Below, one piece after another: positions 37,532 through 47,386 of a stretch of 64,000 bases of DNA. The stretch is from JAAELZ01 sp965237485 (GTDB lineage Bacteria; Pseudomonadota; Gammaproteobacteria; Arenicellales; Poriferihabitantaceae). Position 1 is the first letter of the stretch. Every line of letters begins with the position of its first letter. The position numbers were made by a program, and so were the translations under genes. The stretch is taken from positions 434,001 through 498,000 of the forward strand of contig CBDEFQ010000009.1 of NCBI GenBank assembly GCA_965237485.1, given 5' to 3'. The notes beneath the pieces were generated by a model. The model was not told the DNA's origin, ran no database searches, and saw nothing but the letters and a program-made list of their open reading frames with translations.

Positions 37532-38023
37532 ATGCCGAAATATAGCGTAGAACGAAGAGAAGCTGTTTTATCTAAATTATTATCATCAAATAGTCAGTCC
37601 TTCGCAGAAATATCTAGAGAAGAAGGAATCAGTGTTCAAACCTTGTATGATTGGCGAAATAAAGCCAGACGATCAGGAGTTTTAATGCCTAATAGTGATT
37701 CATCTAATCAGTGGGATTGCCAAACTAAGTTCACCGTAGTTCTTGAAACTGCTGCGATGAATGAACAAGAATTATCTGCGTATTGCCGAGAGAAAGGCCT
37801 ATACCCTACTCAAATAACGCAATGGCGAGAAGCTTGTATTAATGGTGTTGATGAGGCTCTCATTAGCCCTAAAGTTGCGCGCGATGAAATACGTGCGTTA
37901 AAAAAAGACAAGAAGAAGCTAGAAACCCAGCTGCGCCGCAAAGATAAAGCCTTGGCTGAAACGGCCGCATTATTAGTATTACAAAAAAAGTTTCAGGCGC
38001 TTTGGGAGGACGAGGAAGTATGA
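37532..38023 (+). CDS. IS3-family transposase OrfA-like protein, copy 2
   Basis: The protein is identical to that encoded at 5244-5735, with the two HTH regions and the basic coiled coil. Only silent base changes were noted (for example near 37881). Intact. Confidence 0.8.
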   Translation: MPKYSVERREAVLSKLLSSNSQSFAEISREEGISVQTLYDWRNKARRSGVLMPNSDSSNQWDCQTKFTVVLETAAMNEQELSAYCREKGLYPTQITQWREACINGVDEALISPKVARDEIRALKKDKKKLETQLRRKDKALAETAALLVLQKKFQALWEDEEV

Positions 38024-39069
38024 TTACGACTCAGACGCGCATTAAAGTAATCAATGATGTTAATGAAGCAGTAGACGCAGGTTCAAAGCGTTCAAGTGCT
38101 TGTGAGTTGGTTGGCCTTGCCGAGTCTACGCTTAGACGTTGGAAGCCAAAAGGAGAAGATAGTATCCGCAGTGATCAACGTCCTTTGGTAGAAAAGCCAG
38201 TACCTGGCAATAAACTAAGCGAGCAAGAGCAGCAACACATTTTATCGATATGTAATGAATCGGCATACAATCATTTGCCGCCGTCGCAAATAGTACCACA
38301 GTTGGCTGACAAAGGTATTTATGTGGCCAGCGAGTCTAGCTTTTATCGAGTTCTCAAGGCGCATGGGCAATTGAAGCACCGCGGCCGCGCCAAACAAAAG
38401 CAGTCCCGAACACCCGATACTCATATAGCGCTAAAACCTAATGCTGTGTGGATGTGGGATATCACCTATTTGGCGACGCGTACTATTGGCAAGCATTATT
38501 ACCTGTACATGGTAGAAGACCTTTACAGTCGCTATGGCGTTCACTGGGAAGTACATCCTGTTGAAAGCGGTGAATTAGGTGCGCAGTTGATGTCTCAGGC
38601 GGCTCTAAAAGTGGCCAGCTGCGATGGCATGCCCGTCTTACACAGTGATAATGGCAGCCCAATGAAATCGTTCACAATGAGAGCGAAGTTAGAAGCATTA
38701 GGAATAAAGCCCTCTTACTCAAGGCCAAGAGTAAGCAATGACAACGCTTATATTGAATCCATGTTTAGAACGGTAAAGTATTGCCCTGCGTGGCCTTCTC
38801 AAGGCTTCGATAGCTTAGAGGCCGCCCGCCAATGGGTGGGTAAGTTTATGCAATGGTATAACGAAGAACATCGTCACAGTGCTATACGCTACGTTACACC
38901 TGGCCAGCGTTATCGCGGTGAAGATAGTGCCCTATTAGCAAAACGAGAAGTTGTTTATCAGGAAGCTAAAGCAGCAAAACCTAATCGGTGGTCTGGCCAA
39001 ACCCGAAATTGGCGGCCTTGTGGTGCGGTTGCGCTGAACCCACAAAAAGAAGTATTATTGGCTGCGTAG
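38020..39069 (+). CDS. IS3-family transposase OrfB, copy 2
   Basis: The protein is identical to that encoded at 5732-6781, with the full DDE set (MWDITYL, LHSDNG, AYIESMF). Start at the ATG overlapping the OrfA stop. Two intact and almost identical copies 32 kb apart point to recent activity and give a substrate for homologous recombination, here in direct orientation. Confidence 0.85.
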   Translation: MITTQTRIKVINDVNEAVDAGSKRSSACELVGLAESTLRRWKPKGEDSIRSDQRPLVEKPVPGNKLSEQEQQHILSICNESAYNHLPPSQIVPQLADKGIYVASESSFYRVLKAHGQLKHRGRAKQKQSRTPDTHIALKPNAVWMWDITYLATRTIGKHYYLYMVEDLYSRYGVHWEVHPVESGELGAQLMSQAALKVASCDGMPVLHSDNGSPMKSFTMRAKLEALGIKPSYSRPRVSNDNAYIESMFRTVKYCPAWPSQGFDSLEAARQWVGKFMQWYNEEHRHSAIRYVTPGQRYRGEDSALLAKREVVYQEAKAAKPNRWSGQTRNWRPCGAVALNPQKEVLLAA

Positions 39070-39099
39070 GAAAATGTGCAACTACCCTGAAAATTGCCG

Positions 39100-39590
39100 C
39101 TTGTGTTCCTTCTGTCTTTTTATCGGCATGTTTGTTTTTCTCTTTACCGCCGATATAGGTCTCATCTATTTCAACGACACCTTCTGGTTTAAAATCATTA
39201 CCACTACAGGCATTTCTAATTCTCTGTGCCATAAACCATGCAGATTTTTGAGAAATACCTAATTCCTTTGATAACTGTAAACTAGAGATTCCTTTACGAG
39301 CAGTCAAGAAGTAATAGATAGCAACTACCCATTTTTGCAGGGGTATTTTAGAACTACCCATAATAGTATCTGTTCGCACAGTAAAATGGCTACGACAAGA
39401 ACTGCACCAATAAGTAAAAGGCTTAGATTTAGCGACGGATACATTATCACTTTTGCAATGGGCACATGAAATTGTCTTACCCCATCGAATTTTTTCTAGC
39501 CATTTCACGGCTTTAGTTTCTGTATTGAATAATTGGAAAAGTTCTAAGATACTGAGTGTAGTTGCTGTCAGGTGATAATTTCTGGTTAAT
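39100..39590 (-). pseudogene. IS1595-family (ISXO2-like) transposase, 3' truncated
   Basis: From about 39590 downwards: LTATTLSILELFQLF, a zinc ribbon (CAHCKSDNV, YWCSSCRSHFTVRTDTIM), an HTH (ISSLQLSKELGISQKSAWFMAQRIR) and the first catalytic motif VVEIDETYIGGKEKNKH. Coding then stops at the right end of the IS3-type copy. The second and third catalytic residues are missing, so it is dead. Confidence 0.83.
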
Positions 39591-39622
39591 TGTGGATTTA
39601 AGTATAATTCCCAATATTAATA

Positions 39623-39790
39623 TGCCGCAGCGGCAAGCACTCTTTGGAAGCTGGAAGCAAGCTGTTGGAACAAGGCTTAAGTAATATTTACTCTATCAAA
39701 GGTGGGTTTGAAGGCCCGCTCGATGACGAACATAAGCGCAGTACGATTTCCGATTGGCGTCACGCGGGACTGCCTTGGGCGCAGTGTTAA
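39623..39790 (+). pseudogene. Rhodanese-like protein, 3' remnant
   Basis: 55 codons beginning at the sulfurtransferase active loop CRSGKHSLEA, continuing NIYSIKGGFEG and ending with WRHAGLPWAQC and TAA. The N-terminal half of the rhodanese fold is lost at the boundary with the IS1595 fragment, so this is the tail of a core gene destroyed by that IS. Confidence 0.7.
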
Positions 39791-39802
39791 TCACAGAGAC
39801 TA

Positions 39803-40753
39803 CTAAGACTGTAACATCGCAAACACAACTTCATTCCACGCCAAAGCCAGATTGGTGCGGTTGTACCCACCCCCTCCCAAAGCAATTAATCGGCCATCGC
39901 ACACACGGTTCGCCATTTGCGACAAACGTAACGCAGCATAACCATGCGCAGCGGGTGTGAATGCCATATGCGTAATTGGGTCGCCCTTAACGCTATCTGC
40001 ACCCGCTTGCAAAATAATTAACTCTGGTTTAGCCGCCTCTACGAACTCCTCCAACTCACCCCATACTCGATAAAAGTCTTCATCAGTAGCGCCGGGTTGC
40101 ATAGGAATATTGAGCTTGGTTCCTACCGCCGCGTCCTTGCCTGTTTCTGCCGCGTCTCCTGTGCCGGGATATAAGAATCGACCATCTTCATGGATGTCAG
40201 CAAATATCAGGTCGGGGTCCGATTCAAAGGCATAAAACACCCCATCACCATGATGCGCATCGATGTCTACATAGGTAATTTTCTTAAGGCCGTATTGCGC
40301 GCGTAAAGTTTCTATTAGCACCCCTGCATCGTTAAAAACACAAAAGCCCGCCGCGCTTTGTCGACTCGCATGGTGCAAGCCTGCGATAGGCACAAATATT
40401 TTTGAGCACTGGCCCGACATGATTTGGGCGAGGCCATCCAAACCTGCACCTACTACCGTGCTGCTGGTTTCGAATACACCCTTAAATGCTGGCGTATCAC
40501 CGCCATCCAAGTGCCCCATTCCTGTTTTCGATTGGCGAATTACCTTTTCTACATACTCCTTTGTATGGAACAAGGTTAAATCGGAACGCTGGCAAACATT
40601 CGGTGCAATCACACTTACGCGTTTATCAATGCCTTGTTTAAGCGACTCTTGATAAAACGCCGCCATGCGATCAGTGCCAAATGGATGGTCGTTGCCAAAA
40701 CCATAGCTACCCAATTCGGGCGATAAATACAGTGAGACTGAGGCTTGATTCAT
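39803..40753 (-). CDS. Histone-deacetylase-family (AcuC/HdaH-like) amidohydrolase
   Basis: 316 residues of the class II HDAC-like fold. It shows the HAS-type motif GLHHASRQSAAGFCVFND, the zinc ligands in YVDIDAHHGDGV, and FADIHEDGRFLYPGTGD, with the last Asp and Tyr/Gly region in LQAGADS and LGGGGYN. Bacterial members remove acetyl groups from polyamines, acetoin-related proteins or other amides. I take the ATG at 40753 (MNQASVSLYL). It is divergent from murA. Confidence 0.88.
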   Translation of the reverse strand: MNQASVSLYLSPELGSYGFGNDHPFGTDRMAAFYQESLKQGIDKRVSVIAPNVCQRSDLTLFHTKEYVEKVIRQSKTGMGHLDGGDTPAFKGVFETSSTVVGAGLDGLAQIMSGQCSKIFVPIAGLHHASRQSAAGFCVFNDAGVLIETLRAQYGLKKITYVDIDAHHGDGVFYAFESDPDLIFADIHEDGRFLYPGTGDAAETGKDAAVGTKLNIPMQPGATDEDFYRVWGELEEFVEAAKPELIILQAGADSVKGDPITHMAFTPAAHGYAALRLSQMANRVCDGRLIALGGGGYNRTNLALAWNEVVFAMLQS

Positions 40754-40863
40754 TTCATGATGATACACAAAAGTAGGTGCATGAGGTGACCGAATGTAGG
40801 CCCACGCTCTTTACATAGCCAGTGCGACTGTGTAGTGTCCACGGTTTTAAATCTCCACTTCAA

Positions 40864-42163
40864 CTTGGACAAACTTATCCTCGAAGGCCCTTGTAAAATA
40901 AGCGGCTCTGTCAAAATTTCTGGTGCAAAAAATGCAGCATTACCGCTGATTTTTGCATCATTGCTCACCAATGACCCGCTCAAGTTAAGCAACATCCCGC
41001 ACCTACAAGACGTCACTACCGCAATGGCTTTACTAGGCCAATTGGGTGTAGGCTTAGAAATTGATGAGCACCTTGCGATTACGGTTGAAGCAACGAATAT
41101 TAGCGAACCTCGAGCACCTTACGATTTGGTTAAAACCATGCGTGCGTCGATTTTAGTTTTAGGCCCTTTATTAGCGCGCTTGGGTAGAGCTGAAGTATCT
41201 TTACCCGGTGGCTGTGCCATCGGCTCGCGCCCGGTGAATTTGCATATCAAAGGTCTTGAGCAAATGGGCGCTGAAGTGGTTATCGAGGAAGGCTATATCA
41301 AAGCACGGGCGAAGACCGCTGATAATCGATTGGTGGGCGCTCGTGTGTTTATGGACTTAGTCTCCGTAACCGGCACAGAAAATTTAATGATGGCTGCGAC
41401 GCTAGCCAATGGCACAACCGTGATTGAAAATGCGGCGCGCGAGCCTGAAGTAACCGATTTAGCCACGTGCCTCCTTGCCATGGGCGCAAAAATTACTGGT
41501 GCGGGTACTTCGGAAATCACCATCGAGGGTGTGGAAACTTTACACGGCACTGAGCACAAAGTGATTGCAGACCGCATTGAAGCAGGTACGTTTTTAGTGG
41601 CAGCTGCGGCAACACGTAGCAAATTAAGAGTTAAAAATATGGTGCCCGCGCACCTGGATGCCGTGCTAAAAAAACTCAGTGAGGCTGGCGCGCAAATTAC
41701 CACTGGGCCAGATTGGGTTGAACTCGATATGAGAGGCCAAAAGCCCACTGCGGTATCTATCGACACCACCCCCTATCCCGGTTTCCCTACTGATATGCAA
41801 GCGCAATTTATCTTGCTTAACAGCGTGGCGGAAGGGTCGGCAGGCGTCACAGAAAACATTTTTGAAAACCGCTTCATGCACGTACATGAAATGCAACGCA
41901 TGGGGGCAAACATAGAGCTGCGCGGCAACACTGCCTTAGTGCATGGCGTTGACCATCTAACTGGTGCACCTGTCATGGCAACAGATCTTCGCGCTTCAGC
42001 TAGTTTAGTCATAGCAGGGCTGATTGCTACGGGTCAAACCGTGATCGACCGCATTTATCACATCGACCGTGGTTATGACAATATAGAAGAAAAGCTTTCG
42101 CAATTAGGCGGCTCAATTCGTCGCGTGTCAGCTAAGCAATACGAGCAAATGCAGCAGACCTAG
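40864..42163 (+). CDS. murA: UDP-N-acetylglucosamine 1-carboxyvinyltransferase
   Basis: MurA adds enolpyruvate to UDP-GlcNAc, the first committed peptidoglycan step. KISGAKNAALPLIFASLL near the N-terminus and the fosfomycin-target Cys in SLPGGCAIGSRPVNLHI are present; the C-terminus has HIDRGYDNIEEKL. I favour a TTG start at 40864, giving MDKLILEGP as in most MurA, over a GTG at 40835 that would add 10 residues; neither has a strong ribosome site. The stop TAG lies in the target site of the 260-bp repeat element that follows. Confidence 0.9.
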
Positions 42164-42423
42164 TGTAGTGTATTAAATAGACCGTATATATCAGAGCCCC
42201 CAAAATGATCCAAGACAAGGCACAGTCCACAGTGAATGGTGTTCCCTTAACAAGGGCTGTAACGCAGTATTGGGTCATTTGGGGGCGTCCTGCGGGCGAG
42301 ACAATAAACGGCCATCTACGTCGTTGCATTGCTTGCAAAGGACGGGCCATTCACTGCGAAACGCGCCTAGTATCTGGCGGTTTCTTGTCTCGCTGATACA
42401 TACGATCTATTTAATACACTACA
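42164..42423. mobile_element. 260-bp terminal-inverted-repeat element, copy 1
   Basis: Starts TGTAGTGTATTAAATAG and ends with the exact complement, flanked by CTAG on both sides (42160-42163 and 42424-42427). It holds no gene. The interior has TTAACAAGGGCTGTAAC and other small palindromes. A second copy lies at 48866-49126. It separates murA from hisD. Confidence 0.85.
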
Positions 42424-42441
42424 CTAGCACTGGCTTTAAAA

Positions 42442-43749
42442 ATGCAAATCAAACGCCTCGACTCAAGCCATAAACAATTCGACTCGCAACTAGTAGCCCT
42501 ATTAGACCGCGATACACCGCTGGACCGCGATATTGAAGCTACCGTAAAAGGAATTATCAAAGATATTCGTGCAGACGGCGACGCGGCTTTAATTGCACTG
42601 AGTAATCGATTTGACCAACTTAACGCTAGTAGTGCTGATGACCTAGAAATCTCGTCAGCACAAATCGACCAAGCCTACGATACTTTACAGAGCGATATTT
42701 GCTCTGCCCTGCACGACGCCGCAGCGCGCATCCGCCGTTATCATGAAAAAGAAGTGAATACGTCCTGGTCATTCACAGAAGATAATGGCACCCGTTTAGG
42801 GCAAATTATTCGGCCACTAGACCGGGTGGGTGTTTATGTGCCGGGTGGAAAAGCCGCTTATCCTTCTTCCGTGTTGATGACGATTATCCCAGCCAAAGTC
42901 GCGGGAGTGCATGAGATCATTATGGTAGTGCCAACTCCACAGGGAGAGGTAAACCAAGCCGTGCTGGCCGCCGCTAAGATAGCGGGTGTTGATCGGGTAT
43001 TTTGTATCGGTGGGGCTCAAGCGGTTGCTGCATTGGCCTACGGCACCCAAAGTGTTCCACGTGTGGATAAGATTGTTGGCCCTGGTAATGCCTACGTAGC
43101 GACTGCAAAAAAATTGGTGTTCGGACACGTGGGTATCGACATGATTGCTGGTCCATCTGAAGTCGCTATCATCGCTGATGCCAACGCTAATGCGGATTGG
43201 ATTGCTATGGATTTATTCGCACAAGCAGAACATGATGAACTCGCTCAGTCGATATTAATTACCCATAGCGACGAACTCGCAAGCGAAGTAGCGCAAGCTA
43301 TTAGCAAGGCGTTGACTACTATGGAGCGCAAAGAGATTATCGCTTCTTCTATCAATTCGTACGGCGCGATTATCAAAACCAGTTCACTAGAAGAATCGGC
43401 TGAAATAGCCAACCGTATCGCGCCTGAGCATCTTGAGCTAATGGTCGACGATCATGACCCCATGATCGAGCAGATTCGCCATGCTGGCGCGATTTTTGCA
43501 GGTGCACATAGCGCCGAATCACTCGGCGACTATTGCGCTGGCCCTAACCACGTTTTACCCACCTCAGGTACGGCGCGCTTTAGCTCACCCCTGGGCGTAT
43601 ATGATTTTCAAAAACGCTCCAGCCTGATTCAAGCCTCACCTGAAGGAGCAGATCAAATGGCCAAAATTGCTTCTGTGCTTGCCCGCTGTGAAGGCCTCAC
43701 TGCCCACGCCCGCTCGGCTGAGTTCAGACTTATCAAGGAGGAGGGTTAA
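42442..43749 (+). CDS. hisD: Histidinol dehydrogenase
   Basis: Oxidises L-histidinol to histidine in two NAD-linked steps. 435 residues: VGVYVPGGKAAYPSSVLM, CIGGAQAVAALAYGT, VDKIVGPGNAYVATAK, the catalytic His/Glu region RIAPEHLELM and zinc ligands in DYCAGPNHVLPTSG. It follows murA directly, although in many relatives hisG lies between them. A GT-C type gene follows after 15 bp. No other his gene is in the window. Confidence 0.95.
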   Translation: MQIKRLDSSHKQFDSQLVALLDRDTPLDRDIEATVKGIIKDIRADGDAALIALSNRFDQLNASSADDLEISSAQIDQAYDTLQSDICSALHDAAARIRRYHEKEVNTSWSFTEDNGTRLGQIIRPLDRVGVYVPGGKAAYPSSVLMTIIPAKVAGVHEIIMVVPTPQGEVNQAVLAAAKIAGVDRVFCIGGAQAVAALAYGTQSVPRVDKIVGPGNAYVATAKKLVFGHVGIDMIAGPSEVAIIADANANADWIAMDLFAQAEHDELAQSILITHSDELASEVAQAISKALTTMERKEIIASSINSYGAIIKTSSLEESAEIANRIAPEHLELMVDDHDPMIEQIRHAGAIFAGAHSAESLGDYCAGPNHVLPTSGTARFSSPLGVYDFQKRSSLIQASPEGADQMAKIASVLARCEGLTAHARSAEFRLIKEEG

Positions 43750-43764
43750 GCCCTCAAGCTCGTT

Positions 43765-45321
43765 ATGCCCTATCCGGCGAAACCAAGCTCTGATCTAACG
43801 CCGTGGCCACTGTGGATTATGGGCTTGCTTACGATAGGCTTTCTAATAACAGGCATGAGTCAATACCATTATTGGGATGAGTATTTCTACCTCTACTCAG
43901 TCTACCTTAACGAACCCAACACGCTGTTTAAGTTAGAACCAGACTTAGGTGGCTTATTCCCCGCGGGGTTTTTTACCGCCAAAGCGGGGCTTATTTATAG
44001 TTTGGATTTCTTAGTCGATTCCCTTGGCCCTGGCTATGCAAAACTTAAAGCGCTGAACCTCATTTTCTTTGCACAGACAATTATTTTTGTAATCGCTTGC
44101 AGCTATTTATTTAAGCAATTACTGCCTCGCGTTGTCTTGCCTTTTGCAATTTTATGCTTGGCCTTTTCGCCGTTAAATTTATATTTTGGTGGCAAGCTTT
44201 TATCTGAAATACCTAGCTTGCTGTGGCTAACTGTTGCTTGTATCACCTTACTAAAAGGCGTCTCGCATTCTACTCAGACCACAAAAGCTATGTGGGTCAT
44301 CCTCAGCGCAATAGCCGTTGCAATCGCCTGCTGGTATCGGCTTACTACAGCATTGGGCATGGCGGCCTTCGTTATCGCATTGCTACTTGCTAATCCACTT
44401 AAGCTTTCGCCAAAAATCATACTTGTAAATGCTACCGTAACAGCCGTGTTATCGCTTGTACTGCTATTGTTGATGTTTAAATTTTCTGACCTTAAACCAT
44501 TTGACAGCCTTAGCGGGCTCGGCACCAATTTAGCAGCGCGCTCGCACAGCACTTTACTCAAAATTTATGCTCTAGGTTTATTTGGTCAAAGCTTTTACCT
44601 ACTATTCGCGCTGGGCATATTCGGGCGCTGGAACCGAATTATCGTAATGGCCGTTATTTGGTTATTGATCACTACGCTACCGTTTGTTTTTGGGTCAAGT
44701 TATCTTGAGCCGCGCTTTTTATATTTGGCGTTAGTGCCATTTTCTATCCTTTGCGCTTTTGGACTGCAAAAAGTCTATCAGTGGTTTTCAAGGGGCAATA
44801 CTGGCTATGCCGTGCTGGTCGGTTTTGTGGCCTTAATCGCCATTAACCGCTTTATACTATTACCAGTGATGCCGTATGAGCACGATCAAAAACGCTTTTA
44901 TCAATTTGTATCTGGATTAAATACCGATGCTCAAACCAAAAATTATTATTCTTGGTTAAGTGACTTTAGTTTCGCCCGATTTGTATCCCCTGAGCGCGAA
45001 TCCACCCTTACAATGAACTGGACCTATAACGGGCAAGCAGACTTTTTTAGTTCTGAGGCACTGAAACAGTGGGCTGGAGAGCAGAATGTGATTGCCGAAA
45101 AACCTGCTAGCGTTAAACCCGCTACTTATATTGGCTGGGCCTTAAGCCCAGTGATCACCAAATTACAAAGGGGGCTAACTGCCTTAGGCTGGAATATTGA
45201 TTTACACGAAGGCCAAAAAAACCACTTAAGCCTCGGCTGGCCGTGGCAAGAAGTACAAGGCAGTGTGCCTATCGCCGATGACGGACATTACCAAGCATTC
45301 GCTTACCCCGCGGTTAACTAA
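43765..45321 (+). CDS. Polytopic GT-C-type (dolichyl-mannosyltransferase-like) membrane protein
   Basis: 518 residues with about ten hydrophobic helices. In the first periplasmic loop is YHYWDEYFYLYSVYL, whose acidic residues match the catalytic-loop pattern of GT-C glycosyltransferases (PMT/ArnT type), and YLEPRFLYLALVPF appears further on. The C-terminal 120 residues are soluble, presumably periplasmic. Donor and acceptor are unknown. Its stop overlaps the nudE start by one base. Confidence 0.65.
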   Translation: MPYPAKPSSDLTPWPLWIMGLLTIGFLITGMSQYHYWDEYFYLYSVYLNEPNTLFKLEPDLGGLFPAGFFTAKAGLIYSLDFLVDSLGPGYAKLKALNLIFFAQTIIFVIACSYLFKQLLPRVVLPFAILCLAFSPLNLYFGGKLLSEIPSLLWLTVACITLLKGVSHSTQTTKAMWVILSAIAVAIACWYRLTTALGMAAFVIALLLANPLKLSPKIILVNATVTAVLSLVLLLLMFKFSDLKPFDSLSGLGTNLAARSHSTLLKIYALGLFGQSFYLLFALGIFGRWNRIIVMAVIWLLITTLPFVFGSSYLEPRFLYLALVPFSILCAFGLQKVYQWFSRGNTGYAVLVGFVALIAINRFILLPVMPYEHDQKRFYQFVSGLNTDAQTKNYYSWLSDFSFARFVSPERESTLTMNWTYNGQADFFSSEALKQWAGEQNVIAEKPASVKPATYIGWALSPVITKLQRGLTALGWNIDLHEGQKNHLSLGWPWQEVQGSVPIADDGHYQAFAYPAVN

Positions 45322-45875
45322 TGCGTAAAAAACCGACCATAACCAAAATTTCTACCACTACCCAAAGCCGTATTTTTAGGGTGGAAAAAGTAAGCTTAAG
45401 CTATGCTAATGGTGAACAACGACAGCATGAGCGATTAAACTCTGATAACAATGGCATCGTGGTAATCATGCCCATTGACGAGCAATTTTTGTATATGGTG
45501 TATGAATACGCCATTGGCTTTGATCGCTACGAACTGGGCTTGGTAAAGGGCTCAATTGACGACGGTGAAACAGCTGATCAAGCCGCAAACCGCGAACTTC
45601 AAGAAGAGATTGGCTATGGCGCACGCGAGATTAGCTTCATGCGCGAAGTGACCACGCGCCCACATTACAGCACAGCAAAAAGTAGCCTGTTTATTGCTAA
45701 AGACTTATACCCGAAACGCTTGGTAGGGGATGAACCCGAACCTTTAGAACTGGTTAAATGGCCCCTAAATAATTTAGAGGCCTTGTTTAATCACCCCGAT
45801 GTAACCGAAGCACGTACCTTGTGTGCGCTCAGCTATTTAATACGAAGCATAGAATCGGTGTTTCGCAATGATTAA
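45321..45875 (+). CDS. nudE: ADP compounds hydrolase NudE
   Basis: 184 residues with the Nudix box GSIDDGETADQAANRELQEE-IG and upstream GFDRYELGLVKG. NudE cleaves ADP-ribose, Ap3A and NADH. The neighbouring gene cysQ is its usual partner in gammaproteobacteria, which supports the name. Confidence 0.88.
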   Translation: MRKKPTITKISTTTQSRIFRVEKVSLSYANGEQRQHERLNSDNNGIVVIMPIDEQFLYMVYEYAIGFDRYELGLVKGSIDDGETADQAANRELQEEIGYGAREISFMREVTTRPHYSTAKSSLFIAKDLYPKRLVGDEPEPLELVKWPLNNLEALFNHPDVTEARTLCALSYLIRSIESVFRND

Positions 45876-46166
45876 TTTCAAAACCGTCCATTCGGTTTCT
45901 CATCAATCTACAAATTCGCGTTTCAGCGAGTGCCATCTACAGCCTGATTATTCAGGCTGCCTGATTAAGCAACTCTCCACGCGCGTTAATTTCCGCGCAC
46001 CTCGCGGTATTTAAGAACAGGGTAAATCCTAAATTTATAACTCTTTTGAATCACGGGACTATTTTACCATGAAACACGATTTTATTGCAAAACAAGACAA
46101 ATTAGCCGATGTACGTCCTGCTTCGTTTCTCAGCAATGACTCAAGCCATCGGGGTCGCAAACTTCC
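45876..46166. other. Intergenic region with a hairpin and a possible 37-codon ORF
   Basis: An 8-bp stem CAGCCTGA/TCAGGCTG with a TTAT loop lies at 45940-45959; no T-run follows. An ATG at 46069 opens 37 codons (MKHDFIAKQDKLADVRPASF) ending at 46182, over the cysQ start. It could be a leader peptide or an N-terminal gene relic; I cannot decide. Confidence 0.3.
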
Positions 46167-46178
46167 ATGTTTGCTTCA

Positions 46179-46988
46179 ATGAATAAGCAACAGCTATTGC
46201 CAGAAATAATTAAAATCGCCCGCGCTGCAGGAAAAGAAATTTTAGCAATATACGAATCCGATTTTGATTTTGAAACCAAGGGTGATGGCTCACCACTGAC
46301 TATTGCAGACCAAAAATCCCACGTGTTGATTGAAGCAGCCTTACAAACACTCACGCCGGATATACCCATCCTTTCGGAAGAATCCTACCATGAGGTTGGA
46401 GATGCACGGTTAAGCTGGCCATTGTACTGGCTGGTAGACCCTCTAGATGGCACCAAAGAATTTATCAAGCGTAACGGCGAGTTTACTGTCAACATTGCTC
46501 TAATCGATAACAAGCAATCTGTTCTAGGCGTAGTGCATACCCCTGTACAAGATGTGACCCATTTCGGCATTTTAGGTAGCGGAGCATTTGTGCAAAATAC
46601 AACGGATCAACCTAGACCCATTCATACCAAAAAGCTTGATCAATTATCAGCGACAATAGTTGCCAGTCGCTCTCATATGAGTGACGAAGTCAAGGCTTTT
46701 CAAATTAATTTAGGAAAACACGTTAGTACCGTGGATTGCCTGAACATGGGTAGCTCGCTGAAGTTGTGTTTGGTGGCTGAGGGTAAAGCCGATTATTACC
46801 CACGCTTAGGATTAACATCAGAATGGGACACAAGCGCCGCGCAATGTGTAGTAGAAGCGGCTGGAGGCAAGGTTGTTGATTGTAGCGGACAGCCTCTGCG
46901 TTACAGCAAGGACGATATTTTAAACCCTTGGTTTTTGGTGATTGGCGATACTGGTGTAAATATTAACTGCGAGGGGGTAATTAGTTAA
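46179..46988 (+). CDS. cysQ: 3'(2'),5'-bisphosphate nucleotidase CysQ
   Basis: Removes the 3'-phosphate of PAP, a by-product of sulfate assimilation. The 269-residue protein has the inositol-phosphatase fold: ILSEESYHE (metal Glu), WLVDPLDGTKEFIKRNGEFTVNIAL and the C-terminal LTSEWDTSAAQCVVEAAGG. The start is taken at 46179 (MNKQQLL); 46167 would add four residues. Confidence 0.93.
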   Translation: MNKQQLLPEIIKIARAAGKEILAIYESDFDFETKGDGSPLTIADQKSHVLIEAALQTLTPDIPILSEESYHEVGDARLSWPLYWLVDPLDGTKEFIKRNGEFTVNIALIDNKQSVLGVVHTPVQDVTHFGILGSGAFVQNTTDQPRPIHTKKLDQLSATIVASRSHMSDEVKAFQINLGKHVSTVDCLNMGSSLKLCLVAEGKADYYPRLGLTSEWDTSAAQCVVEAAGGKVVDCSGQPLRYSKDDILNPWFLVIGDTGVNINCEGVIS

Positions 46989-47230
46989 GAGCGTACCTTC
47001 CGACGTAATTTGCGCAACCAAACCATGATAGACAAATAGCCTCGGCGTGCCCATTTGAAATCTGGCGCGAGCATTAACAGACCCAACGGCAACATCCATG
47101 CGCCTAGTATTGGTAGAAACCACAATATTCCGCCAATAATTAACGACAAACCCAGCACCCATCGAAGAGAGAAATGCATGGCTTTAACTTTCTTGGCGAG
47201 GTTTGAAAGCTTACGATTTATATTTAACAT
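46985..47230 (-). CDS. Small PGPGW-type transmembrane protein
   Basis: 81 residues with a basic start and a hydrophobic core, LGLSLIIGGILWFLPILGAW then MLPLGLLMLAPDFKWARR, matching the pattern of the PGPGW family (Gly-rich helix hairpin and a conserved D-W-A-R end). Function unknown. It converges with cysQ and overlaps its stop by four bases. Confidence 0.65.
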   Translation of the reverse strand: MLNINRKLSNLAKKVKAMHFSLRWVLGLSLIIGGILWFLPILGAWMLPLGLLMLAPDFKWARRGYLSIMVWLRKLRRKVRS

Positions 47231-47386
47231 CTACAACACTAATATACCACCGCGTAGATGACAACGCTGTGAATAGGGAGTAATCGAACATAGAATACGG
47301 ACATTATTACGGCGAAAGTGTTCAAAAAGACCGCTTGGTTTTCTCACCTCGTATATTACAATCGGTGTGCGCTATAAAAACTAACT

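Larger units (their letters stand above)
37473..39099 (+). mobile_element. IS3-like element, copy 2 (1,627 bp)
   Basis: Same length and ends as 5185-6811, differing at a few bases. Left flank is hsdR, right flank an IS1595-type fragment, with no shared target duplication (TTCTC against CTTGT). So its two sides have been brought together by recombination or deletion after insertion. Confidence 0.85.

Noticed and set aside
42205..42396. 63-codon ORF inside the 260-bp element (and an 86-codon ORF at 48907)
   Set aside because: They lie in a non-coding inverted-repeat element, share only its DNA similarity, and differ in length between copies; chance frames.
45940..45959. Intrinsic terminator after nudE
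   Set aside because: The stem is good but no T-run follows on either strand.
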